Origin: JAZDFC01 sp043808235 | GTDB taxonomy: Bacteria > Bacteroidota > Ignavibacteria > Ignavibacteriales > Melioribacteraceae | Direction: 5' to 3' | Assembly (NCBI GenBank): GCA_043808235.1 | Contig: JAZDFC010000039.1 | Span: 62,001-126,000 of the forward strand | DNA length: 64,000 nucleotides | In this document: positions 34,601 to 43,122 of the stretch, one piece after another | Position numbering within the stretch: position 1 is the stretch's first letter | Layout of the letters: each line of letters starts with the position of its first letter | Made by a program: the position numbers and the translations under genes | Notes under the pieces: model-generated | Database searches by the model: none | What the model saw: only the letters and a program-made list of their open reading frames with translations | Told to the model about the DNA's origin: nothing

Positions 34601-37500
34601 AATGGATTGAAATTTTTTACAGAGGAAACGGAACAGTTAATAGATCAAGCAGTGCAATTGAATTGTCCGAATTGAAAATCGCTGACCGCACAAGCGTTTC
34701 AACATTATCATTTGATCCGATAACTCTTCAACCGGGCGAGTATTTTATAATTGCGAAAGACAGTTCCATTTTCGATTTTTATCAAATCACAACACCGGTT
34801 GTTGTGTCGAGTTTTCCATCGCTTAATAATACAGGCGACAGAATTTTAATTCTTGATTTTATGGATCGCGAACTCGATTCGTTAAACTATCTGTCTTCGT
34901 GGGGCGGCAGTAATGGAAAATCATTGGAAAGAAAAAATGTTAATGGTCCCTCGGATGATGTGGCTAACTGGGCTGAAAGCACCAATCCTGCCGGTGCAAC
35001 GCCTGGCAGCAAGAATTCTGTTTCTTCAAAAGATTATAATTTAACTGTGGAAGAAATTATTTTTGATCCGGCGTTCCCAAATCCAGGCGATAATGTTTCT
35101 GTTTCCGTAAAAATAAAAAACAACGGAGCGTTGGGCGCAACTACATTAATAAATATCTCGGAGGATATTAATCTTGATGGAATTGCAGAAACGCTTTTGG
35201 AAACATCGGGGAGTGTGACGATACAATCCGCTGAAACCTATATCCACAAATTCAATTACACAATTCCAGGCATACAAATAGAGCATGGATATGCGATCGA
35301 TATTCTTTTTGAAGCCGATGAGGATAAAAGTGATAATAAATTGTATGCTACTATTGCGCCCGGTAACGGAATAAGCGCTGTGGTAATAAACGAGATAATG
35401 TACGATCCGGAAAACGATGAGCCTGAGTGGATTGAATTATTTAATAATTCGGATAGAACAGTCAATCTAAAAAATTGGACTGTAAGCGATCTGCTTTCAA
35501 CACCAAGGAAGACTACAATTGTGAAAAGTAATTTGTATGTATCGCCTCATGGATATTTAGTTTTATCCGCCGACAGCACGATTATGCAGCATCATCTTTC
35601 AATTCCTTCCGATGTAGTTGTTGTGAGTTTTGCGAGTTTAAATAATTCCGGCGATGGAGTAATCCTTATTGATGAAAAGAATTTAACAATTGATTCAGTT
35701 AGTTTTGTGACGGATTGGGGAGGTGAAAACGGTTTCTCGCTGGAAAGGAAAAATATCGCAGGATTATCTAACGATCCCGCGAATTGGGGCAGCGCAACCG
35801 ATCCGGAACGAAGCACTCCCGGCAGGATGAACAGTATATCGCCTAAGCAAAACGATCTTAGCATTCAATCAATATCGGTTAATCCCGCTTATCCGGTTGT
35901 AGGCGATAATATTTTTGTTACAGTAGTTGTAAAAAATTCCGGGTTAATAACGGCAGCAGGATTTTCTTTAAAAATATTTTACGAACCAACTCCCGGTATA
36001 GTAGAATTGTTGAGTGAATTTTCGAATGCTATTCTCGCTTCAGGTGAAAGTAAAATTTTTGTTACGGATAAGTCTTTTGTTTTGAATCAAGCGACTTTGA
36101 TCTCGGCTCAAATCATCTTTGGTTTGGATGAAAACATTTCTAATAATTCGGCAGAGCTAAATGTCGTTCCCGGATTTCCGAAGAATGCTGTTCTCATCAA
36201 TGAGTTTATGTACGATCCGTTCGCGGGTGGTTCCGAATGGATAGAGTTTGTGAATAACACTGCAGGCGATATCAACATTAAAGGCTGGTATGTAAGCGAT
36301 TTGCTTTCGTCCCCGACGAAAAATGTTATTTGCACAAACGATGTAATTATTGGAGCTGGAAAATATTTTGTGGTTGCTTCGGATACGGGCGCGTTCAAAA
36401 AACATTTCCCACATGAAATTGTTTTGTTTGATGTAAACTTCGGAACTCTTGGCAACACATCTGATGGAATTATGATTATCGATCCGCGTAATGCTGTTAT
36501 TGATAGTCTGAAATATTCGGACGACTGGGGTGGTGGCGACGGGTATTCACTCGAGAGAATTTTTAGCGATGTGCTTTCTACCGATAGCACCAATTGGTAT
36601 CCTTCGTTAAATATAAAGGGCGCCACACCCGGTGAAATCAACTCTGTTCAGGGTTTGTCCGATTATGATAATCTTGATGTAATTGTTAATGAAATAATGT
36701 TCGATCCCGACGGCTCAAATTCCGAGTTTGTTGAGTTTTACAACAAAACGGATAAATTTATTGAGATTGGCGGATGGACAATTGAAGATGAAGCTGGAAA
36801 TATTTATCCGCTTTCAAAATCAAAGATGGAGATTGCACCGCATCAGTATTTTGTGCTGGCGGCTGATTCTTCTCTACTGCTAAATTATGATTGGTTGGCT
36901 GAGAATAAAAATATTTCTTTCGTCAACGAATCGAGTCTCGGGCTTACAAATAGTGGAGAACAAATACTTGTGAGAGATTTCTGGGGAAATGTAATCGATT
37001 CGCTAAAGTATTCCGATGGCTGGCACAATAGAAATATTAATATTACAAAAAACCGTTCGCTTGAAAGAATCGCTCCACGATTGTTATCAACCGATCCGGC
37101 AAACTGGAGCAGCTGTGTTGATGGAAAAGGCGCGACTCCCGGAAAACAAAATTCTATTTATACGGATGTGCTTTTAAACAATGCCCGCATTTCAGTAAAT
37201 CCAAATCCTTTTTCTCCTGATAACGACGGCTTCGAGGATTTTACAATTATCAGATACAACCTTACACAAAATACTGCTCAAGTCAGACTCAAAGTGTTCG
37301 ACAGCAGAGGACGGCTCGTTAGAACGGTTATGAACAACCAGGCAAGCGGCTCTTCCGGTTCAATTATTTTTGATGGAAGGAGCGACGACGGTAATCCGCT
37401 GCGTATCGGAATCTACATTCTCTTCATCGAAGCGTTAAATTCATCGACCGGGGTTGTTGACACTATTAAAGAAGCGGTTGTAGTAGCGAGGAAGTTATAA
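28687..37500 (+). CDS. Giant lamin-tail/CARDB repeat surface protein
   Basis: A 2,937-residue protein from the ATG at 28687, chosen because MKKVKLNSIFILFILSLSSI then starts a signal peptide (cut near SYGQ); an upstream TTG would prepend 19 residues. Eleven lamin-tail domains (each opening I-N-E-I-M-Y-x-P-x-x-x-E-P-E-W-I-E-L-Y-N) alternate with nine CARDB-type beta domains; the last two lamin-tail units are adjacent. A FlgD-like/T9SS-associated domain (NPNPFSPDNDGFEDFTI; VFDSRGRLVRT) ends the protein. Seven CARDB units have a 12-residue D-x-N-x-D-x-x-x-Q-x-x-E loop, as in calcium-binding EF-hand loops. It is probably a secreted adhesive or matrix protein; lamin-tail domains in bacteria often mark extracellular proteins. 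The role is inferred from architecture. Confidence 0.9.
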   Translation: MKKVKLNSIFILFILSLSSIASYGQTGLPLTLSEIMFNSPASSSNSEFVEIYNTSTTETIDLAGYKIKYSTNTPEVITNAGFGTSLAPGKFAVVFENDYDLAAGVYAGTIPADALILKITDNAFGSSGMANTTDRNVQLLNTTDQLLDEYTYTTSGNGAGVSDEKILLNKDNSVTNWANTTVTNGTPGANNSESPKIYDLSVSTITHSPLTPFAGDDVDVTAKIKNVGTAAAANYTVNFYNDQNDDGAGQAGELFDTQSLTNLAASDSASLTATLANVANGIYKIIITVDFALDENLTNNKGTHNFAVAPAPNQPNDIIINEMMHTPGGDEPEWIELYNRTNAPINLKNWKITDNTTTTTISTVPLWIPANDFIVLSDNATITNYYTIPVQVVVVNLPSLNNAGDNITLKDSLDQSIENVTYLSSWGGSNGNSLERKLVDGLSNDPANWGTCTAPEGGTPGLENSIVPKDYDLAITSLTINPTNPAAGSDVVLTTKVKNIGQLDAGNYSVEIFNDANGDNIGQPGERIDIQNFTSLAVNDSNLVATNINDVTTGTYSIISQVNFAQDEDLSNNISFIDFYVSPPPNQYNDIVINEIMYGPAGDEPEWIELYNRTGSPINLKNWKVTDGTTTTTISSAVLWIPANDFIVLSEDASISNFYTIPVQVISINLPSLNNTGDNLSLKDSLDQVIDNVNYLSAWGGSGGNSLERISVDDASNDPGNWGTSIALESATPGLENSLVPNDYDLAISRMSINPAIPLNGSDVALSTVIKNLGELAAGNYSVEIFNDTNDDNVGQLSERIDVQNFSSLAVADSNVVTTIIQDVVTGTYSIIAVINYAQDEYLANNTAFFDFNVPPNPNQYNDIVINEIMYGPTGDEPEWIELYNRTAAPINLKGWEITDGTTTTTISSAPLWIPANDFIVLSDDASISNFYTIPVQVVAINLPSLNNTNDNISLKDSLDQVIDNVNYLSSWGGGGGNSLERILVDGSGNDSGNWGTSIAPEGATPGLENSLVPNDYDLAVSRMFINPVVPAIGSDVTLTTVVKNIGQLAAGNYSVEIFNDANGDNVGQLSERINIQNYPSLPIADSNLVITIIQGVVTGSYSIIAVINYAQDENTANNTGFLDFNVPPPPNQFDDIVINEIMYAPSTGEPEWIELFNRTDEQINLKGWRINDNSSSSAISTVPVFLPAHGYIVIADEATVSTFYNIPSQVIVVDIPSLNNTGDDIKLLDSLLTAIDSVNYLSSWGGNSGGKSLERKEVNNPSNDSENWGSCEAPEKATPGKENSLTPKNYDLAVIGMGASPVPIYEGQIVSVETLVENKGLSEVGSYFIQIFDDANGDLTGQMNERIAVKEFRDLPSGATTSTIINVQGLALGTHTIIGNVYFENDMNHINDNDYLELTVLPKPENYNDVVINEIMYDPKTNEPEWIEIYNNSGETINLKNWRVRDLSSSAVISTTDYFFLPNTFLVLADNIDVTNFYTIPSDVVVLNLPSLNNDADNVIIRNPANRDIDSVAYLGAWGGGNGKSLERIYINDNSNDSQNWGTAKNDLGGTPGAENSVVPKQRDLEVSYANYSPLYPIEGDDVNINIIVKNIGLNKALYYVVKLFHDTNNDAIGQVEEQIFSGDYSNLSSGDSISVPFKMENLAAGEIKLIASVVFQDDEAAGNNNFAFDFDVFPKPEEYNSIVINEIMYSPDGDEPEWIEIYNRSEKTIDLNGWKLADATTKSTMTQSPFPILPGQYVVLADNETITNYYQIDAPILIFNLPSLNNGGDDIALLDSFERIIDEVPYKPSWGGDDGISLERILFDFPSADSSNWGSCVDINGATPGKVNSIIPKEFDLAVTDFYATQEIAVVGNVVPFIAIVKNSGQKTLNNSVFKVFYDINKDDIAQNEELIYTQNVAELNANAEINFDFDVANYGIGINKYIAVIENVNDVYLLNNTAFTEFTGIENPGEPADLLVNEFMYAPKSGEPEWIEIFYRGNGTVNRSSSAIELSELKIADRTSVSTLSFDPITLQPGEYFIIAKDSSIFDFYQITTPVVVSSFPSLNNTGDRILILDFMDRELDSLNYLSSWGGSNGKSLERKNVNGPSDDVANWAESTNPAGATPGSKNSVSSKDYNLTVEEIIFDPAFPNPGDNVSVSVKIKNNGALGATTLINISEDINLDGIAETLLETSGSVTIQSAETYIHKFNYTIPGIQIEHGYAIDILFEADEDKSDNKLYATIAPGNGISAVVINEIMYDPENDEPEWIELFNNSDRTVNLKNWTVSDLLSTPRKTTIVKSNLYVSPHGYLVLSADSTIMQHHLSIPSDVVVVSFASLNNSGDGVILIDEKNLTIDSVSFVTDWGGENGFSLERKNIAGLSNDPANWGSATDPERSTPGRMNSISPKQNDLSIQSISVNPAYPVVGDNIFVTVVVKNSGLITAAGFSLKIFYEPTPGIVELLSEFSNAILASGESKIFVTDKSFVLNQATLISAQIIFGLDENISNNSAELNVVPGFPKNAVLINEFMYDPFAGGSEWIEFVNNTAGDINIKGWYVSDLLSSPTKNVICTNDVIIGAGKYFVVASDTGAFKKHFPHEIVLFDVNFGTLGNTSDGIMIIDPRNAVIDSLKYSDDWGGGDGYSLERIFSDVLSTDSTNWYPSLNIKGATPGEINSVQGLSDYDNLDVIVNEIMFDPDGSNSEFVEFYNKTDKFIEIGGWTIEDEAGNIYPLSKSKMEIAPHQYFVLAADSSLLLNYDWLAENKNISFVNESSLGLTNSGEQILVRDFWGNVIDSLKYSDGWHNRNINITKNRSLERIAPRLLSTDPANWSSCVDGKGATPGKQNSIYTDVLLNNARISVNPNPFSPDNDGFEDFTIIRYNLTQNTAQVRLKVFDSRGRLVRTVMNNQASGSSGSIIFDGRSDDGNPLRIGIYILFIEALNSSTGVVDTIKEAVVVARKL

Positions 37501-37512
37501 AGCTTATTTAGT

Positions 37513-37547
37513 AAACAGCCCAACCTTTCAAAAAAGTTGGGCTGTTT
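37513..37547 (+). terminator. Terminator hairpin after giant gene
   Basis: AAACAGCCCAAC (37513-37524) and GTTGGGCTGTTT (37536-37547) form a perfect 12-bp stem with an 11-base A-rich loop. It lies 13 bp after the stop and fits a strong intrinsic terminator, also usable from the opposite strand. Confidence 0.85.
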
Positions 37548-37639
37548 GAGACAACAACAATTTATCCATTCATCAGTTAATCAATTTTCCCTTTACCTCA
37601 TTCATTCGAATCGCTCATTTTCAAAACGCGGAATATTCA

Positions 37640-38458
37640 TCAACTTAATTTGAATATAAAAGGAACCACCATTTTTACACGAACGTTTTTTCCGTTCTGG
37701 CTTCCGGGTATCCATCTGCCGGCGGCTTGAATTACCCGAATAGCCTCTTCATCGCAGCCTGCACCAATTCCTTTCATAATGATTATGTTCGAAATACTGC
37801 CGTCCTTCTCAATTACGAATTGCACCATCACTTTTCCCTGTACGTTTGCTCGTCGAGCAATTTCGGGATACCGCACCGTATTTCCGATGAATTGATAAAG
37901 AGCTTCAGCCCCACCGGGATATACCGGCATAAACTCCGACCAACTGTGAATGACTTCTTCAACGTGAGTATCGTTTACAACGGGATCGGTTACTGTTGCG
38001 ATTGGAATAATCTCGGTAGCGTTCTGATCCCCTTCCTTCGTTACAGTACTTATTGTTTTGCCAATCATATCATCCGTTGTAGGAATCGAAGAATCGTCGG
38101 CAGCATTTCCATCGGGCACGACGTCGGGAGCGACAAATCTAATTGAAGGTTTTACGCCGGTATTAGCTTGTGTCACAGGAAATTGCGTCTTTGGCTTTTC
38201 TATTGATACTTCACCCAAATTAATTTCTCGTCCGGCTGGAATTGTAATCTCTTTTATTATTTCGGGCACATCTTTTTTTAATATAGACGGCAACATTAAA
38301 GTTGCAACGAAAAGTAACACTGAAATAAAAAGCGCTTCCGTCATGTGTTGATTATACGATTTTCTCAGAGTGTATGCCCCGTATTCCTTGTTCCGGTTTA
38401 GAAACACTAATTCCGGGATACTTCTGAAATTCGTCGGGTTATTTTGTAAAGCTTTCAT
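37640..38458 (-). CDS. TonB energy transducer
   Basis: A 272-residue protein with the FCB-type TonB layout. A short cytosolic N-terminus contains RNKEYGAYTLRKSYNQHM, the usual 'N-K-x-Y-G-A-Y' motif. One membrane helix follows (ALFISVLLFVATLML, residues 42-57), then a proline-poor periplasmic spacer. The C-terminal TonB domain (YPEIARRANVQGKVMVQFVIEKDG, ending VVPFIFKLS) contacts TonB boxes of receptors. It powers uptake through TonB-dependent receptors such as the one at 13644-15926. GGAGG lies 5-6 bases before the ATG. No exbB/exbD genes are adjacent. Confidence 0.93.
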   Translation of the reverse strand: MKALQNNPTNFRSIPELVFLNRNKEYGAYTLRKSYNQHMTEALFISVLLFVATLMLPSILKKDVPEIIKEITIPAGREINLGEVSIEKPKTQFPVTQANTGVKPSIRFVAPDVVPDGNAADDSSIPTTDDMIGKTISTVTKEGDQNATEIIPIATVTDPVVNDTHVEEVIHSWSEFMPVYPGGAEALYQFIGNTVRYPEIARRANVQGKVMVQFVIEKDGSISNIIIMKGIGAGCDEEAIRVIQAAGRWIPGSQNGKNVRVKMVVPFIFKLS

Positions 38459-38661
38459 TGTAACCTCCGGTTTGTTAATGTTTGCTTTGTGCTCAGTTAA
38501 TTATACACTTTGAAAATTGAAAAGGAAATCACATGAATGTGCTGTTTTAAAGAAATTATTTTTTATTATATGGCATGAACATGCGCTATGTAAGGATATA
38601 ATAGAGAGGTTTTAAACTAATGACTGATTACTGTTAACTTGTACGTAGCTTTATGCTTGCA

Positions 38662-39249
38662 TCAATATCCGATTCTTGCACACAACCCGGAATCATTTAC
38701 ATAGGCATTATGCGGTGCGCGCAGTAACTTGCAGCTTACCCAAAAGTCGCCGAGGCTGCCCGCCGCATTTAATGTAATCGCCATAAATATTGGGGCGTGC
38801 AAAAATAGCGGAACAACCATCATCAAAATAAATCCGACAACTGTCATCATCACAAACGGACTTAAGCTGATGATGTAAAACAAATTTTTTTTGATATACC
38901 AGTCCGGTGCGCCGGCGTAACCGTAAACAATCTTGAATCCGATCTTCGGTTTCGAACCGGTGAATGCATATAAAAAAAATCCGTGAATAGCTTCGTGCAA
39001 AAAGAGATTAAAGAGAATTATGAAAAGGAAATAGATAGAATTTTTGCCCGAGAGAGCTTCGAAGTAATAGAAAATACTTTTTCCCGGGCTCATGTTCAGT
39101 AAAGCGGCCAAATAATAAAACGCGATATAGAAAAGAAAAAACAGCGGCACACTTGCAACATTAATAATAATGCTGAGTTTGTGATTCTTCTCGAAGTCGA
39201 TCTCTTCGAAGATTTCAAACGTAGCTTCTGATATTTTAATTGAGTTCAA
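38662..39249 (-). CDS. DUF3267 putative membrane zinc metalloprotease
   Basis: A 195-residue integral membrane protein with four predicted helices. HEAIHGFF (about residue 85) is an HExxH zinc-protease motif, followed by the family's YGYAGAPDWYIKK segment and an LSPFVMMTVVG helix. This matches DUF3267, a site-2-protease-like family of unknown substrate. The start codon is TTG (rev. comp. at 39247-39249); no in-frame ATG precedes the first helix. It lies 13 bp after the gene at 39262 and is probably the last gene of its operon. Confidence 0.85.
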   Translation of the reverse strand: MNSIKISEATFEIFEEIDFEKNHKLSIIINVASVPLFFLFYIAFYYLAALLNMSPGKSIFYYFEALSGKNSIYFLFIILFNLFLHEAIHGFFLYAFTGSKPKIGFKIVYGYAGAPDWYIKKNLFYIISLSPFVMMTVVGFILMMVVPLFLHAPIFMAITLNAAGSLGDFWVSCKLLRAPHNAYVNDSGLCARIGY

Positions 39250-39261
39250 TTCGCTATTCTA

Positions 39262-39978
39262 TCAATTTGTGGAAGTGTTTATTTTCTCAACAGCATCGGC
39301 GAGCAAAGGTAAGGCATCAAACCATTCCTCGGCAATATCAAAAGTGACATCATAATAAGGATGCGAGTAGAGCCATAATTTGCCGGGCTGCAGATAAAGC
39401 TCCCGCTTCCCCTTTTCCTTCCACCCGGTAATTAATTTACTAACCATATTCCTGTTTTCCGGCTTCGCAAAAAATTTCCGCGCCCATTCAATGTTCTCAC
39501 AATAGATTTGAAGGTAATTTAATTCCGGGTAGTCAGTTTCAACCTTTGGACAATCGACACAATCTTTAAGTGGTTTTTGCTCGCTAACTGCCATCCTGAT
39601 TTTTGTGTTTATAGATAAGTAAACATTCAGCAGCGGGTCGGCGCGTCGGCGCCACGGTGTATAATACACATCAATCTTTCTCCCGTTCATGTTTCCGAAA
39701 TAATGTTTACCGTACACGGGGTAATCTTCGGAGTTAAGTCCCCATTTTAAACAAAGAGGATCGAAAACCGAACCGATCTGTTTGTAGTGTTTTGTTAAAT
39801 AACGAAGAATATAAATTAAAAACATAACTCCCGTGCATCCGACTACCAACCAGGTTAATAAATTCCTTTCATATGAAAATCTTTCAGGGAATGGATCGGG
39901 CAACGGGGCTGCGAACAGAATCAGCCCGAGGATGAATATTGCCAGCATAGGAAAAAATATTCGAATAAATAATTTCAT
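39262..39978 (-). CDS. Membrane protein of unknown function, paralogue 2
   Basis: A 238-residue protein, not recognised. Two N-terminal membrane helices (IRIFFPMLAIFILGLILFAAPLP and LLTWLVVGCTGVMFLIYIL) precede a cytosolic or periplasmic domain with the motif KDCVDCPKVETDYPEL and a C-terminal VTFDIAEEWFDALPLLADAVEKI. It closely resembles the gene 13 bp upstream in order of motifs and length. The C-x-x-C pair in DCVDCP may bind metal or form a disulfide. It sits between its paralogue and the DUF3267 gene. Confidence 0.72.
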   Translation of the reverse strand: MKLFIRIFFPMLAIFILGLILFAAPLPDPFPERFSYERNLLTWLVVGCTGVMFLIYILRYLTKHYKQIGSVFDPLCLKWGLNSEDYPVYGKHYFGNMNGRKIDVYYTPWRRRADPLLNVYLSINTKIRMAVSEQKPLKDCVDCPKVETDYPELNYLQIYCENIEWARKFFAKPENRNMVSKLITGWKEKGKRELYLQPGKLWLYSHPYYDVTFDIAEEWFDALPLLADAVEKINTSTN

Positions 39979-39991
39979 TTTCGGAAAAATT

Positions 39992-40708
39992 TCATTTCAA
40001 TGTTTTATCTATTTTCTCAACAGCATCAGCAAGAACCGGCAGAGCATCAAACCATTGTTCGATATCGTTGTATGTAACTTTGAAATAAGGATGCGAATGC
40101 AACCAGATTTTACCGGGTTGCAAATAAAGCTCGCGCAAACCAATCTCTTTCCAACCGGAGATTAGTCGGTTGATCAAAGTTCGATTATCGGGGTTGTCAA
40201 AAAACTTTTGCACCCAAACAGAATCCCCGCTAAAAATTTGCAGATGATCCAATTCCGGGTAACCGGGTTCAATTTTGGGGCAATCGGAACAGTCCATTAA
40301 AGGTTTTTTCTCACCGACAGCTAATCTAACATTCGAAGTTGTATTTAAGTAAATATTCATCAATGGCACGGCAAGTTTGCGGGCAGGTGTATAATATACA
40401 TCAATCTTTCGCCCGCTAAATACCCCGCTGTAATGCTTACCGTAAACCTGATAATTTTCGGAGGTCATTCCTTTTTTCAAGCAGACGGGATCTAATACGG
40501 CGCCTTGCCGCATGAAAGCTTTGCTCACATATCGAGCAATATAGACAAGGTAAAATAATCCGCACACGCCTATGGTTATTGCGGCAAGCAGGTTTCTGCC
40601 TCTACTCAATCTTTCCGGGAAGATGTCGGGAAGCGGAATCGATATTAGCAGAAGTGCAAGAATGAACACGCCCAATATGGGTAAAAAGATTCTAATTATT
40701 AATTTCAT
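39992..40708 (-). CDS. Membrane protein of unknown function, paralogue 1
   Basis: A 238-residue protein and the tandem paralogue of the next gene downstream. The same helices (FLPILGVFILALLLISIPLP; ITIGVCGLFYLVYIARYV), the C-x-x-C block MDCSDCPKIEPGYPELDHLQ and the ending WFDALPVLADAVEKI recur. Length is identical. By eye about 60% of residues match along the whole length, so the pair arose by tandem duplication and has since diverged. It lies 127 bp after an SPFH gene on the same strand, which may suggest a membrane-domain context. No known domain was identified. Confidence 0.72.
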   Translation of the reverse strand: MKLIIRIFLPILGVFILALLLISIPLPDIFPERLSRGRNLLAAITIGVCGLFYLVYIARYVSKAFMRQGAVLDPVCLKKGMTSENYQVYGKHYSGVFSGRKIDVYYTPARKLAVPLMNIYLNTTSNVRLAVGEKKPLMDCSDCPKIEPGYPELDHLQIFSGDSVWVQKFFDNPDNRTLINRLISGWKEIGLRELYLQPGKIWLHSHPYFKVTYNDIEQWFDALPVLADAVEKIDKTLK

Positions 40709-40834
40709 TCATTTACTCCTTACAAAGTATCCGCCGCTTCCAAACAGCAAGTTAAATTCAAGAATATAAATTTATTACTTGAGATCGATTCACTGCCTTT
40801 TCAATACAGTTACTTTTTTACTGCGAACTTCTTT

Positions 40835-42115
40835 TTACTTCCCCTCCTTCTTCGGATTAAAAATATCTTTCAATTTGTTCAAATCTAATCCGGATTCATC
40901 CATAAATTGTTGAAGGTTTGCACCACCTTCGGCATCGAGATTTATTCCGAAAAACTTTTGTGCATTGGCACCGGATAATATCCATTTGATATCTGCATTC
41001 TGAATTGCGCTTGCCAATGCATTGTATTTTGAAAGGAGAATATCTTTTTGGATGTCGAGAATTTTTACGTTGATGGCGGTATCGTTAAATTCTTTCAATG
41101 CTTCAGCGAGTTTTAATGTTCCTGCCGCATCGGCTTCTTTTTTAATTCGTATAATTTCAGCTTCGCTGCGTCCGATGTTCTGTATTTTGTTGGATTCACC
41201 TTCGGCCTCAACAGTTAATTTGATTTTTTGCGCCATTGCAAGTTGTTCGATTTTTTGTTTTTCAATTTCGGCAGTACCAACTTCAAGTTTCCGTTTTGCT
41301 TCAACGCGTTCAACGTTCGCTACTGATTCCATTTGTGCAATCTGCTGGTTTTTGCTCTGTTCCGACATGCCTATCTGCATGTCCTTTTCAATCTGACGCT
41401 TTCTGTAAATCTCTTCCGCTTCCGCTTTGGCAAGCTCAGCCTCCTTCGTTGTTGTGGCGACGCGTATATCGGCATCCCTTCTAATTTCGGAAGCGACTTT
41501 TCTTTCGATGTCGGATATAATCGTACTGTCGTGAGCATCTTTAATGTCTTTCAATTCAAGATCAACAAGTTCAATTCCCCATTTGGGGAATACAAGTTCA
41601 ACTTCTTTGGTAATAGCGGTATCGAGCATTTGCCGGTTCATATAAATATCGAGGATACTCTGCTTTGTTGTAACCGTTCTGCCGATACTTTCCATTATTG
41701 CCCGCAGATCCTCGGATAATCTTACAAAGTCGAATCCCATTGCACTCGTTGTATCGGTAAGTATCAACCTTTCAACGGCAAGGTTTATATCTTTGATATT
41801 AATGAAACACATTATATCGCAGACAAACTTAGCCATCAGTTTGTCGTTCAGTTTAATATCATTCACTGGAATTGCAAGGTTGCACAAAGGCAGTTTGTGA
41901 ATCTTGGTAATAAACGGAATATACCAATAAGCGCTTTTCCCTTCGCGGGCGGAGAATAATTCCTTCTTGTTTTTTAAGATGCGAATATGAGCTTCGTTTA
42001 CGGGCACAATGCGGTATAGCTTAAAAAAGCCTCCTACAATGTGTCGCATAAAGAATAATACTGATGCTATTACAACGCCAGCAACAATCTGAAATATTAA
42101 ATTTTCGGTGAGCAT
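40835..42115 (-). CDS. SPFH/Band 7 family (flotillin-like) protein
   Basis: A 426-residue membrane-microdomain protein. An N-terminal helix (LIFQIVAGVVIASVLFFM) is followed by an SPFH domain (about 40-220, with VPVNEAHIRILKNKKELFSAREGKSAYWYIPFI). A long Ala/Glu/Lys-rich coiled coil (about 220-360: KEAELAKAEAEEIYRKRQIEKD; EAEGESNKIQNIGRSEAEIIRIKKEADAAGT in part) precedes a short C-terminal tail. Flotillin-type SPFH proteins oligomerise in the inner membrane and organise other complexes, often next to NfeD; none is seen here. It may be co-transcribed with the membrane-paralogue genes downstream. Confidence 0.9.
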   Translation of the reverse strand: MLTENLIFQIVAGVVIASVLFFMRHIVGGFFKLYRIVPVNEAHIRILKNKKELFSAREGKSAYWYIPFITKIHKLPLCNLAIPVNDIKLNDKLMAKFVCDIMCFINIKDINLAVERLILTDTTSAMGFDFVRLSEDLRAIMESIGRTVTTKQSILDIYMNRQMLDTAITKEVELVFPKWGIELVDLELKDIKDAHDSTIISDIERKVASEIRRDADIRVATTTKEAELAKAEAEEIYRKRQIEKDMQIGMSEQSKNQQIAQMESVANVERVEAKRKLEVGTAEIEKQKIEQLAMAQKIKLTVEAEGESNKIQNIGRSEAEIIRIKKEADAAGTLKLAEALKEFNDTAINVKILDIQKDILLSKYNALASAIQNADIKWILSGANAQKFFGINLDAEGGANLQQFMDESGLDLNKLKDIFNPKKEGK

Positions 42116-42286
42116 ATTTACTCCTGTTTATCGGATTGAATTTTTATTTATATGAAAAAGCCATATTAACAAAATATTTTTCGGGCGATAAATAATCCGT
42201 CCGGGTGCTACACAAAAACAATTACCTTTATGCTTGTGACATGATGAAGCTAAAATAGATTTCGAGCTTTCGTAATATTCTCAATT

Positions 42287-42928
42287 TTAAAACATTATCC
42301 CAATTCTCAAATCAAATGAATTTGTATTTACTTCCAATTCATTGTTTTCGTACAAGGCATTGAAATCCGCATCGTAGATAAACTCGGCAAGCAGAGTAAC
42401 CGTTATCAAATTAACTTCCGTACCAAACCCGACTTTTAGACCAAGTCGCTCTTTTTTGAAATCGTCAAGAACTGTATCCGAGAAATCAAGGCTGAACACT
42501 TTCCCGGTTTCGAAATCGGCCTTTGGACCGATAACAACATAAGGACGAATGACTCCGAGATTATAACGGAGTTTTGCCAGTACGGAAATATTAATATAAT
42601 CGATTCGTAAATTGTAATCTGTCGACACACCCTCCGCGTCCGGGTTGCTTGGAGTGGTTACAATCAAATTATCGGAATAACCTTTCTGTACGTAGTTTAA
42701 CTCGCCTACAATACTGAAAAAAGGTGCATCTAAAAATTCCGCGAACACGCCTGCGTTTAGTCCTGTTCGATTATCGGGATTCATAAGATCCGTGGTAATG
42801 CTTGAATATTCCCAATCCTGTTTTGCAAATGTGGCTCCGACTTTAATTCCCCAACCTCGTAAAAACTGTGCATTGGTAGTTGAAAAAACAAGAAATATAA
42901 TTACAATAAGTAAATAGATTTTTTTCAA
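42287..42928 (-). CDS. Outer-membrane beta-barrel protein (PorT-like)
   Basis: A 213-residue protein with a signal peptide (1-20: KIYLLIVIIFLVFSTTNAQ) and a small outer-membrane barrel: alternating strands beginning GWGIKVGATFAKQDW, with GLNAGVFAEFLD, SIVGELNYVQKGY and RPYVVIGPKADFETG, ending in DLRIGIMF with the terminal aromatic typical of barrels. This is the porin-family/PorT pattern of FCB bacteria. The start is TTG (42926-42928) with GAGGTG upstream; no ATG lies in the region of the signal peptide start. Exact role unknown. Confidence 0.88.
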   Translation of the reverse strand: MKKIYLLIVIIFLVFSTTNAQFLRGWGIKVGATFAKQDWEYSSITTDLMNPDNRTGLNAGVFAEFLDAPFFSIVGELNYVQKGYSDNLIVTTPSNPDAEGVSTDYNLRIDYINISVLAKLRYNLGVIRPYVVIGPKADFETGKVFSLDFSDTVLDDFKKERLGLKVGFGTEVNLITVTLLAEFIYDADFNALYENNELEVNTNSFDLRIGIMF

Positions 42929-43122
42929 AGTAACACCTCATTGGAATTGAAAATAAATTTCCTTTTGATCAGGATTTTCTATTTTAAGCTCATACAAACA
43001 TAATGGTTGTTCAAAGTAGTTTCAATCCCCCGCATGCGTGGTTTTTATCACAATTGAATGCCGGGTATTTTTTTTTGAAACTAAATAATAACGCCGAAGT
43101 ATACCCAAATGATTTTATAAAT

